This document shows, piece by piece, positions 9,901 through 16,663 of a DNA stretch of 18,606 nucleotides. The first letter of the stretch is position 1. The number at the start of each line of letters is the position of its first letter. Source of the stretch: an uncultured Methanomethylovorans sp. (GTDB lineage Archaea; Halobacteriota; Methanosarcinia; Methanosarcinales; Methanosarcinaceae); contig CALBTS010000255.1 in NCBI GenBank assembly GCA_937968035.1, forward strand, positions 1-18,606, given 5' to 3'. Position numbers and translations under genes: made by a program. The notes beneath the pieces are model-generated. The model did not search any database, was not told the origin of the DNA, and worked only from the letters and a program-made list of their open reading frames with translations.

Positions 9901-11735
9901 ACATTGTTGGAGAGTATGCAAAGAAAATGGTGGAAGATTATCGTGGAGCACTTCAATTCGTGGAAGATTATTTTAAACTGAATTATCCTGTTTTTCTCAA
10001 TAAATACTTTAAGGGAAGCCGTCTTGATGACATAAAAAGAAATTTAACTCCCGCAAAATTTCGTCAGTTATTCGGATCCTTGTCTACTGCTCAATTAGCA
10101 ATTATTAATGATAAAGAATCCAAATACATTGTTATTGCCGCCGGACCTGGAAGCGGAAAAACAAGAGTGCTAGTCCATAAACTTGCTTCCCTGCTTTTAA
10201 TGGAGGACATTAAGCACGAACAACTTTTGATGCTCACCTTTTCCAGAGCAGCTGCAACAGAGTTTAAGAAGAGATTGATAGGGCTGTATGGTAATGCAGC
10301 TAATTTTATTGAAATCAAAACATTTCATTCCTACTGTTTCGATTTGTTGGGGAAAGTTGGCAGTATTGAAAAATCTGATGAGATACTTAAAACAACTATT
10401 GAAAAGATCAAAAATCATGAAGTCGAGCAGAGCCGGATATCTAAAATGGTTCTTGTAATTGATGAAGCACAGGACATGGATGTGGATGAGTTTAATCTGA
10501 TTAATGCACTTATTGAGGAAAATGAAGATATGAGAGTGCTTGCTGTGGGCGACGATGATCAGAACATTTTTACATTCAGAGGGGCTGATTCTGTCTACAT
10601 GGAGAAGTTTATTACTGAAAAGAATGCAAAAAAGTATGAACTCTTTGATAATTTTCGGAGTAAAAGCAACTTAGTCTCATTCTCTAATCAATTTGTCAAG
10701 ACCATAAACCATAGATTAAAAACGTTACCAATTGTCGCATATGATAAGGGAAATGGGATTATCAAAACAGTAAAGTACCTGAGCACTAATTTAATAGTTC
10801 CTACTGTAAATGATATCATTTCGACTGACCTTTCCGGAACTACATGCATTTTAACCCAAACAAATAAGGAAGCTCTTAACATTACAGGTCTACTAATAAA
10901 AAATGGATTCAAGGCTAAGCTGATCCAAACTAATGACGGTTTCAATCTGTACAATCTTTTAGAAGTCCGTTACTTCCTTGGAATACTGAAATCAATGGAT
11001 GATTCTCCTTCAATTTGTGATGAAACCTGGGCAAAAAGTAAAACTGACTTATTCAGAAAATTTTCCAATAGCTCAAAATTGGAGATCTGTAGAAACCTTA
11101 TAAAAGACTTCGAATCCACAAATACCAGGATCAAATATTATTCTGATTTAGAAGTGTTTATACGCGAATCAAAATTAGAAGATTTTTTGGGGGAAGATGG
11201 AGAAACAATCTTTGTATCAACAATACACAAAGCAAAGGGTAAAGAGTTTGCCAATGTATTTATCATGCTCGAAAATTGTGACCTGACAAGTGATGAAAAG
11301 AAGCGACCGGTATATGTCGCAATGACAAGAGCCAAACAAAGCCTTATTATCCATCACAATAGCAATTTCTTTGACAGATTTCAAGCTGAAGGACTTGTTT
11401 CAATAGTTGACCAGGAAAATTACCAACCACCAGAAAAGATCTCGATGCAATTATCATTTAGTGATGTCAATCTCGGATTCTTTGAATACAGGCAATCCCA
11501 GATTAATCGTCTAGTTCCAGGTGATATTTTAGTTATTAAGGACGAAGGTTGCGCTAATAATTCAGGAGACATAGTTTTAAAGTTCTCAAAGAAATTTAGC
11601 GAGACTATCTCTCAGCTTAAGGATCAAGGATATCTCTTAAAAAATGCAAGAATTAATTTTATCCTTTATTGGAAAGATCCCGAAAAAGAGAAGGAATCAA
11701 AGGTAATTCTGCCAGAACTGGATTTTGAGAAATAA
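6942..11735 (+). CDS. DnaQ-like exonuclease - RecQ - UvrD triple-fusion helicase
   Basis: This 1597-residue protein carries three enzymes. Residues 1-120 look like a DEDD exonuclease fold (D8/E10 in FFDTE, D58 in HNILNHD, D112 in NDSIKA); the His of the usual last motif is not obvious, so activity is uncertain. A Cys cluster (C233, C237, C240) precedes a RecQ core: TGGGKS 287-292, DEAH 389-392, CFTATAK, and QEAGRAGRD 577-585. The RecQ zinc-binding Cys motif normally found after this core is not seen. A UvrD/Rep SF1 helicase follows: AAGPGSGKT 1066-1074, DEAQD 1174-1178, GDDDQNIF, and VAMTRAK 1459-1465. The tail from about 1525 resembles the end of Bacteroidota RecQ proteins. The gene starts 6 bp after the nuclease gene. 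It probably unwinds, and perhaps degrades, DNA, either as a defence effector or in repair. Confidence 0.87.
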   Translation: MNSIAFFDTEISLKRQEILDIGGIKDNGNSFHSSSTSEFISFINGTRFICGHNILNHDLKYLQKALSDSGITQFKVIDTLFLSPLLFPMRPYHHLLKDDKLQSEELNNPLNDSIKARDLFNDEVSAFNELDDSLKSIYYLLLKDKNEFRSFFEYNSFKTGSPDTLEIIIQQYFNDKICSNSKLGDIISAHPIELAYCLALINCNNKYSITPPWVIKNYPEFERIMSLLRNKPCITGCTYCNKALDHYAGLNHYFGFNSFRTYGGKPLQEDAVKAAIENKSILVVFPTGGGKSLTFQLPALMSGENMKGLTVVISPLQSLMKDQVDNLEKINITDAVTINGLLDPIERSKSFERVEDGSASILYISPESLRSKTIERLLLGRTIIRFVIDEAHCFSSWGQDFRVDYLYIGDFIKSLQEKKNLQEGIPVSCFTATAKQKVIEDIRDYFKDKLTLNLEIYRSGESRTNLQYKVFENGNEQDKYNKLRDLIESKNCPTIVYVSRTRKAYLLADALNKDGFNAKPYHGKMDVKEKTENQNAFISGEVQIMVATSAFGMGVDKKDIGMVIHYEISDSLENYVQEAGRAGRDENIIADCYVLYNEDDLGKHFTLLNQTKLSIKEIKQVWKAIKEITKFRSTVSNSALEIARKAGWDEGITEIETRVTTAISALEEAGYLKRGQNVPRIFANSILTKNAQDAIDKINSSERFDEKQKVKAIRIIKKLISSKSKRQSNDEVAESRIDYISDHLGIVKEEVIKIITLLREEKILADTKDLTAFIKKGDAVNRSKSIAETFRQIEEFFLQQLEEKEKTYHLKELNEKAIEAGCQDVTPNKLKTIINFWAIKNWIKRQNLENSKNHVVIICAQPKDVLQEKFKKRHSLAKFIVEFLYGKIDNNEDANAEEILIEFSVIELKEAYEKSLELFKFEVSTDDIEDTLFYLSRIEAIKIEGGFLVVYNKMTIEKVEQNNKAQYKKEDYQKLDQFYQNKVQQIHIVGEYAKKMVEDYRGALQFVEDYFKLNYPVFLNKYFKGSRLDDIKRNLTPAKFRQLFGSLSTAQLAIINDKESKYIVIAAGPGSGKTRVLVHKLASLLLMEDIKHEQLLMLTFSRAAATEFKKRLIGLYGNAANFIEIKTFHSYCFDLLGKVGSIEKSDEILKTTIEKIKNHEVEQSRISKMVLVIDEAQDMDVDEFNLINALIEENEDMRVLAVGDDDQNIFTFRGADSVYMEKFITEKNAKKYELFDNFRSKSNLVSFSNQFVKTINHRLKTLPIVAYDKGNGIIKTVKYLSTNLIVPTVNDIISTDLSGTTCILTQTNKEALNITGLLIKNGFKAKLIQTNDGFNLYNLLEVRYFLGILKSMDDSPSICDETWAKSKTDLFRKFSNSSKLEICRNLIKDFESTNTRIKYYSDLEVFIRESKLEDFLGEDGETIFVSTIHKAKGKEFANVFIMLENCDLTSDEKKRPVYVAMTRAKQSLIIHHNSNFFDRFQAEGLVSIVDQENYQPPEKISMQLSFSDVNLGFFEYRQSQINRLVPGDILVIKDEGCANNSGDIVLKFSKKFSETISQLKDQGYLLKNARINFILYWKDPEKEKESKVILPELDFEK

Positions 11736-11766
11736 GATATTGCTTATTCAAGCACATTTATAAAAG

Positions 11767-12258
11767 ATGACTGAACTGTCGTTTTTTGAAATAGTAAAAT
11801 TGATAAGTGAAAAGAATTTTAAAACCATAAATGTTTGTGGCTGTCCCGGGTCTGGTAAGTCGACTTTATCGATACAACTTTCGCAAATATTGGGTTACAA
11901 GCTAATTGATTTAGATGATTTTTTGTATAAGGCAAACTGTAATCGCAAATCAAAAGACGAAGACATATTAGAATTAAAGCAAATATTAGATGAACAAAAT
12001 ATCTTAATAGATGGGACCTACAGTTCTACTATTGAATACAGAATTGATAGAGTTGATTTATTCATATTTACCAAAAGAAATATTTTATTGAGTTTATATA
12101 GGTTTTCAAAACGACTTTTAAAATCGAAAAAATTAAAATGTGGCGAAAGATTAACTTGGAAAACATTAACTCTTATACTCAACTACAAAAAAATTGAGAA
12201 TGATATTTTTATAATACTAATTCCAACTGGAAAGTTAGTAATATATACAGGAATATGA
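11767..12258 (+). CDS. Small P-loop kinase (adenylate kinase/FlaR-like)
   Basis: This 163-residue P-loop NTPase has Walker A GCPGSGKST at residues 25-33, then LIDLDDF (46-52), whose acidic residues probably act in catalysis or metal binding. A DGTYSS segment and a helical RFSKRLLK region follow, and could hold lid arginines. The layout matches small nucleoside/nucleotide-kinase-like proteins annotated as adenylate kinase or FlaR (DNA topology modulation) relatives. The true substrate is unknown. The gene begins 31 bp after the helicase fusion and overlaps the next gene by ATGA, so it is translationally coupled to the PrimPol gene. It is markedly more AT-rich than the upstream operon. Given its neighbours, a nucleotide- or polynucleotide-end kinase is possible, but this is only inference. 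Confidence 0.72.
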   Translation: MTELSFFEIVKLISEKNFKTINVCGCPGSGKSTLSIQLSQILGYKLIDLDDFLYKANCNRKSKDEDILELKQILDEQNILIDGTYSSTIEYRIDRVDLFIFTKRNILLSLYRFSKRLLKSKKLKCGERLTWKTLTLILNYKKIENDIFIILIPTGKLVIYTGI

Positions 12259-13070
12259 AAGATCTACGACTTTGGGCAAATTATTACTACAATATGGGGT
12301 TTAATGTAACTCATATTATACCTAAACTAAATGAAGGAAAAGCAAAACATCCCTACAAATCACCTACCAATGATAGATATAAAATAGCAAACATAAGACA
12401 ACCTCTTGCCGAAATGCAAAATTTAAATTGGGAAAATTCTACAGGTATTGGTGTTGTTCTTGGTTTTAATAATATAAGAGCAATTGATTTTGATTTTTTA
12501 TACAAAGAGGGCGTTTCTAGAATTTATCCTCCCCAACCTCCAGACTACACTAGAAAGTATTATTTCAAAAATAATGACACTTTCATTGAATATACATTAA
12601 ATCTACTAGGATTACCCAAAAACTATGAATGGGTAATAAAAACTCCCAGCGGTGGATTTCATATAATATTTTATGCTCCCTATCACAAATTTTATTTAAA
12701 AGAAAACTTGACGAAAGCATTTACTCCTAATGCTCTCGTTCATGAATCAGTTGGACTTAAGCATATTGAACTGAGATGGGATAAACATTTAGTATTACCC
12801 CCATCAATCAATGATAAAGGGATTAATTATGATTTTTATTTTAAAATAATTCCAAAACATTTTCCCCAAGAATTATCATTAAAAGATATTAAGGCTCTAC
12901 TTGATGAAATGTGTTATGATGAATATGACAATAAAACTAAAGCTGGTTATAACCTCTATAGGAGTAATCACTACGATAATAACGATGAAGAAGCTATCCA
13001 ATTTTATGAAGAAGCTGAATTTCTAGATTTTTCACCAGTTTATTTTAGATTGGACAAAAAGAAGATTTAA
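12255..13070 (+). CDS. Stand-alone PrimPol-type primase/polymerase
   Basis: This 271-residue protein matches the bifunctional DNA primase/polymerase N-terminal domain (archaeo-eukaryotic primase superfamily). Metal-binding acidic residues appear as AIDFD (D78, D80) after a GIGVVLGF strand. The nucleotide-binding SGGFH motif gives H136, and ELRWD...LPPS (172-184) supplies the conserved third region. These enzymes make primers or extend and fill DNA ends. No helicase or zinc domain is fused, unlike phage and plasmid replication primases, and no replication genes are nearby, which is unusual. The start overlaps the kinase stop by 4 bp. Residues 200-271 are acidic and show no known domain. The family call is strong; the role is open (repair or gap filling, or synthesis of a nucleotide product in a conflict system). 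Confidence 0.82.
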   Translation: MKDLRLWANYYYNMGFNVTHIIPKLNEGKAKHPYKSPTNDRYKIANIRQPLAEMQNLNWENSTGIGVVLGFNNIRAIDFDFLYKEGVSRIYPPQPPDYTRKYYFKNNDTFIEYTLNLLGLPKNYEWVIKTPSGGFHIIFYAPYHKFYLKENLTKAFTPNALVHESVGLKHIELRWDKHLVLPPSINDKGINYDFYFKIIPKHFPQELSLKDIKALLDEMCYDEYDNKTKAGYNLYRSNHYDNNDEEAIQFYEEAEFLDFSPVYFRLDKKKI

Positions 13071-13105
13071 ATAATATTCCAGACGACTGGATAAAATAAT
13101 GCATT

Positions 13106-14494
13106 ATGGATGGAATAATTATCTTACAAGTTTACATAAATAGCTTTGTCAGAAAATTTCGCGCCTATAATAATGACGAATTTTTAATTACCATTTCAGG
13201 CCTAAATAGGTTTATTCATAACGATGATAAGGTTTTAACGTACTTGTGTGAGCAACTCCAAGAAAACAATCTTACTATAAAATTTGAAGGCAATCACGAT
13301 AGTATCAATCACATAGACGTTACTTGCAATAATATCACAAAGGATACATCCTACAATTTTAAATATCAAATCCAAAATCTACCAACCATTGTTGAACTTT
13401 CAAGTAAAACAGGTATATCCGTCGTTGGAATAATCAGTATGAAGATTATTGCACAAATAATTAGCAAATTAAAAATATTATATAAAGCTATTGTTCTTGA
13501 TTTAGATGATACATTATGGAAGGGAACACTATCCGAAGTCGGGATGAATGAGATTAAAGAAAATATGTACTCTTATCATGGAGCTCCATTTATAGCATTT
13601 ATGAATTTTATTAAAACGCTAGCGAATGAGCTAGGCTTATTTATTACAATATGTTCAAGAAATGATTCTAAAATAGTGCAATCAACCATAGCAGAATTGG
13701 ATGAAAATATTTTTCCAATAAAAAATCATATTGATTACATTATTGCTAATAATAATGATAAAAGTGAGAATATAAGAAAAATAGCAGAACAACTCTCCAT
13801 TTTGCCAAAATCAATCGTATTCATTGACGATAATCAAATAGTTAGAGATGAAGTAAAAAATAAATTGCCAGAAGTTTTTGTACCTGAATGGACAAATCAT
13901 TGTGAATTGGTTACTCAATTAATTGTCGGATGTATATTTGAAAGAGTTGAGTTGTCGTTAAACTCGCAGAATAGAAGAAAACAATATAAAATAATACAAA
14001 CGGAACGGACTCAAAACTCTTTGCCTTCGCTAAATGTCAAAATAATCATCGATGACAAACATACTGAATCCATTAAATTATACTCTAAATCAAACCAATT
14101 CAAATTCTCGCTAAATGATGATAAGTTTGATAGTGATGCAAAATCGTTGTATTTTGAAATATATAGAGGAAATGGTGAAAATCTGGGAATCTGCTCAGCA
14201 ATCACTTACACCATTTCATACAACACATTTCTAATTCACAACTGGGCAATAAGTTGCAGATATTTTGAAATAGGTCTTGAAGAGTTTATTTTGATGTACA
14301 TACAGAATATTGCTAATGCAAATATGATATTCATTAATTATCAGTATTCAGAATACAACCAAAAGGTCAGAGAACTGATGGCTAAATATTCGGATGCGTT
14401 CAAGAAGAACGACAGAAACGATATAATTGAAATATTTTTTACAAAAGAAATTGAGGTTAATATTAACAAAAACACGAACTTAAGAAGTAGATAG
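13106..14494 (+). CDS. FkbH-like HAD-IIIC protein with C-terminal GNAT-like region
   Basis: This 462-residue protein contains an N-terminal region of about 120 residues without a recognised motif, then a HAD-IIIC domain. DLDDTLW (132-138) holds the nucleophile and the acid/base Asp, CSRND (183-187) is motif II, and FIDDN (239-243) is motif III. The C-terminal part carries patterns of FkbH proteins: NQFKFSL, then NWAISCRYFEIGLEEF, corresponding to the GNAT-like domain. FkbH enzymes are known for handling glyceryl or phosphate groups on acyl-carrier proteins in polyketide pathways, but no carrier protein or synthase is present here. It may act as a phosphatase or acyltransferase on another substrate. 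It starts 35 bp after the PrimPol stop, and the DUF488 gene begins 1 nt after its stop. The base composition is very AT-rich. Confidence 0.78.
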   Translation: MDGIIILQVYINSFVRKFRAYNNDEFLITISGLNRFIHNDDKVLTYLCEQLQENNLTIKFEGNHDSINHIDVTCNNITKDTSYNFKYQIQNLPTIVELSSKTGISVVGIISMKIIAQIISKLKILYKAIVLDLDDTLWKGTLSEVGMNEIKENMYSYHGAPFIAFMNFIKTLANELGLFITICSRNDSKIVQSTIAELDENIFPIKNHIDYIIANNNDKSENIRKIAEQLSILPKSIVFIDDNQIVRDEVKNKLPEVFVPEWTNHCELVTQLIVGCIFERVELSLNSQNRRKQYKIIQTERTQNSLPSLNVKIIIDDKHTESIKLYSKSNQFKFSLNDDKFDSDAKSLYFEIYRGNGENLGICSAITYTISYNTFLIHNWAISCRYFEIGLEEFILMYIQNIANANMIFINYQYSEYNQKVRELMAKYSDAFKKNDRNDIIEIFFTKEIEVNINKNTNLRSR

Positions 14495-14495
14495 A

Positions 14496-15299
14496 ATGGA
14501 AAAGCGAAAATTATACACACTTGGCTATACGTCATTTCAAAATGGAGCTGTTATTGACATTGAAAAAATGTTCAAAACATTAAAAGAATTTAATGTTACT
14601 CATTTGATTGATGTTCGCTCTATGCCTTATTCCAAGCAGTATCCACAATGCAATGCCGACAATTTAAAAGTTGCAAGTAAACATTTTTCCATTTCATATG
14701 GTCATATGCCAGAACTGGGAGCAAAAGCAAGTCCTATGCAAGATGTTTTTTCTAAAGCGACTGATATATTTTTTGAAAGGATATTTCCTATTCCAAAAAG
14801 CAACAGACCCGAAGATTCTGAACTTAATGCTGATGAAGAAATAGTAGATTTTCAAAAATTTAGGAAAGATGAATATTTTTCCGATGGAATAAAAAGAATT
14901 GAAACTGCATACGATAATAATTACACTCTTGCCCTCCTGTGTAGCGAGAAAAGACCAATTGACTGTCATAGATATTTTTTGGTAAGTAAAAAGATTGAAC
15001 AAAAGTTTGGAGACTGGTTAGATGTAGAACATATTATTCAAAATGAAAGTGATAAAATTGCCACTGTCTCTAATGAAACTCTAAACAAGCAATTATCTGA
15101 AATAGTATTAAATAAATCTGAAATTAAAAAATTAGATGTTTTAAATTCTTCCATTTTTGACCAAGCAAAAATTGAAAATTATTTTGGAAATACACAACAA
15201 GAAAAAGTAAATGACTTCTGTGACAGATACTGGAACTTAATGCACGGATGGAAAAAAGTAAGAAATACTAACAATAATAATTTTGAAGACTATGATTAA
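14496..15299 (+). CDS. DUF488 family protein, longer paralogue
   Basis: This 267-residue protein has the DUF488 pattern. An N-terminal TLGYTS strand is followed by LIDVRSMPYS (38-46, with D39 and R41), YGHMPELG (68-75) and LALLCSEKRPIDCHRY (145-160, with C149, C157 and H158). The conserved Asp/Arg, Cys and C-H-R residues form the probable active or binding site. The biochemical activity of DUF488 is not established to my knowledge, although such genes are frequent in defence-rich islands. The C-terminal 80 residues are extra compared with minimal DUF488 proteins and have no recognised domain. The start codon is 1 nt after the upstream stop, and the 3' end overlaps the second DUF488 gene by 8 nt, indicating a tight transcription and translation unit. 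Confidence 0.82.
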   Translation: MEKRKLYTLGYTSFQNGAVIDIEKMFKTLKEFNVTHLIDVRSMPYSKQYPQCNADNLKVASKHFSISYGHMPELGAKASPMQDVFSKATDIFFERIFPIPKSNRPEDSELNADEEIVDFQKFRKDEYFSDGIKRIETAYDNNYTLALLCSEKRPIDCHRYFLVSKKIEQKFGDWLDVEHIIQNESDKIATVSNETLNKQLSEIVLNKSEIKKLDVLNSSIFDQAKIENYFGNTQQEKVNDFCDRYWNLMHGWKKVRNTNNNNFEDYD

Positions 15300-15759
15300 T
15301 TTATTTAACATTGGTTTTACCCAGAAAACAGCAAAAGAATTTTTTGGGATTTTAAAAGACAATAAAATTGATTGTCTTGTTGACATTCGATTAAACCCAA
15401 ATGGGCAGTTGTCACGCTTTGCATTTGAGAAGGATTTGCCTTACTTTTTAGACAAATTAGTTGATGGCTGCAAATATGTACACAGAGTTGACTTAGCTCC
15501 TCAAAATGAATTGTTAAAAGAGGTAAGAACAAAAGGTTCTGCTATGAGTAAAGATTATAAATTGTTTGAAAAGGAGTTTAATCAATATTTAGAAACAAAG
15601 TCAAAGATTGGAAATTTTGTAGAGCAGTTTAATAAATATCAAAATGTTGTCCTTCTTTGCTCAGAACATACAACTGAAAAATGTCATAGAAGATTAGTTA
15701 GTAATATGCTTCTTAACAAGTTTAGTAAGGATATTAAATTTGGAGGAAATTTGAAATGA
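15292..15759 (+). CDS. DUF488 family protein, short paralogue
   Basis: At 155 residues, this is a compact DUF488 protein with NIGFT at the N-terminus, VDIRLNPNG (30-38, with D31 and R33), a central RVDLAP segment, and LLCSEHTTEKCHRR (121-134, with C123, C131 and H132). It has the same signature residues as the upstream gene but low overall similarity to it, so the pair is not a recent duplication. I choose ATG at 15292 over an in-frame TTG at 15283, because ATG is stronger and begins directly with the conserved strand. The stop overlaps the next start by ATGA. The two DUF488 proteins could form a heterodimer; this is inferred only from the tight coupling. Confidence 0.8.
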   Translation: MINLFNIGFTQKTAKEFFGILKDNKIDCLVDIRLNPNGQLSRFAFEKDLPYFLDKLVDGCKYVHRVDLAPQNELLKEVRTKGSAMSKDYKLFEKEFNQYLETKSKIGNFVEQFNKYQNVVLLCSEHTTEKCHRRLVSNMLLNKFSKDIKFGGNLK

Positions 15760-16391
15760 GAAAGAGAGTATTATTATTAGCAGTCAGTTGTAGAGAGGGC
15801 GGTTTATGTCCAGGTGGACTTGACTTAGACGACCCAATGAAATGGATTCGAATAGTTAGGGATGATGGGCATGCAAGTGCTGTTCAAGGGCGTGAAGTTG
15901 ACTTTGCCAAACCTCTTGATATTATTGAGTTTGATGGTAGGCCAATGCCACAAGGTAAACAGCAAGAAAATTGGGTAATTGATCACAATTCCTGCAAGAA
16001 AACTGGAAATAGAACCCAAGATGTTTTAGATTGGGCGCATCAGCAGTACGCCTATAATGGTTTTTGGGGAAATTATAAAGCATTTTTAAATGAACAGGAG
16101 TTTGCTGATGTGAGCACCCCTTCAGAATCAATAATGAAAGTTTCTAATGTGAGAATTTATAGAAATGAACGAGGTGGTGCAAAAATTGATTTTGATTGGT
16201 CAGGTGCAAAATTCAGAATTAAGGGAGTTTCTGTGACAGATCAAGATTTTTATGACAGAATAAGAGGGGGTGATGTTACTTTTGACAATGCGTATATTGT
16301 AATTTCAATACCAAAATATTGTGATTGGACTCTTCCTGAAACAGGCGAAAAGCGAGCCTATAAATTTGTAAGTAGGATTTATAAAATTTAG
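15756..16391 (+). CDS. Probable dual OB-fold domain protein
   Basis: This 211-residue protein opens with a hydrophobic strand and a Cys-Gly loop (VSCREGGLCPGG, about residues 10-21). A WIRIV segment, a Lys/Gln-rich linker with WVIDH, and a C-terminal all-beta-looking half (VRIYRN, FDWSGAKFRIKG, AYIVISI) follow. This resembles the dual OB-containing domain often encoded next to DUF488 genes, so it may bind nucleic acid or nucleotides. I am only moderately sure of the family name. An unusually good ribosome-binding site (GGAGG near 15741) precedes its ATG, which overlaps the upstream DUF488 stop by 4 bp. It is the last gene of the long same-strand cluster; about 270 bp without a gene follow before repeat copy C. 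Confidence 0.65.
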   Translation: MRKRVLLLAVSCREGGLCPGGLDLDDPMKWIRIVRDDGHASAVQGREVDFAKPLDIIEFDGRPMPQGKQQENWVIDHNSCKKTGNRTQDVLDWAHQQYAYNGFWGNYKAFLNEQEFADVSTPSESIMKVSNVRIYRNERGGAKIDFDWSGAKFRIKGVSVTDQDFYDRIRGGDVTFDNAYIVISIPKYCDWTLPETGEKRAYKFVSRIYKI

Positions 16392-16663
16392 TTTGATAAA
16401 TGAACCACAGCACACTATAAAGTATATATTCCATAAGGGTTTAGATTATTAAAAATTATACAACATTTTGCAAGCACATTTAAAAGCCGCACAGGCTAAT
16501 GCCCTACCAAAGCTTTTAAAAGAGCTTGCAAATCAGAACCTGTAGAATTTTAAAATTTTTCTCCCTCGCGCCGTCGCAATATAATTTCTGCACCAGGACT
16601 AATAAAAACAGTATTTGTTCACCTTGACAATATTCTGGTACCGAGACAAATAATAAAGGCCTG
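16392..16663. other. Non-coding region after the gene cluster
   Basis: No gene is supported here. It holds a long imperfect hairpin (16467-16532, listed separately). It also has a small inverted repeat, TATTTGT at 16612-16618 against ACAAATA at 16646-16652, enclosing two ACCnnGAC motifs at 16621 and 16640. The last bases lead directly into repeat copy C. With the element that follows, the stretch from 16392 to 17000 (over 600 bp) carries no gene. Confidence 0.6.
16467..16532. repeat. Long hairpin, 21-bp arms, after the operon
   Basis: The arm at 16467-16487 (starts TTTGCAAGC, ends TTAAAAGC) is complementary to 16512-16532 except for two adjacent-region mismatches, with a 24-nt loop. It lies 75 nt after the stop of the dual-OB gene. 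The T-rich tract (TTTTAAAATTTTT) begins only about 20 nt downstream, so it is not a textbook intrinsic terminator. It may instead protect the mRNA 3' end or be a recombination or IS-derived hairpin. Confidence 0.7.

Noticed and set aside
12255..13070. Phage or plasmid replication primase locus
   Set aside because: No replicative helicase, initiator, iterons or phage structural genes are seen near the PrimPol gene.
15283..15291. TTG start for the short DUF488 gene
   Set aside because: ATG at 15292 is in frame, stronger, and starts directly at the conserved strand.
16467..16560. Intrinsic terminator after the operon
   Set aside because: The hairpin is long with a 24-nt loop and the T-rich tract begins about 20 nt after the stem, so termination is possible but not supported.
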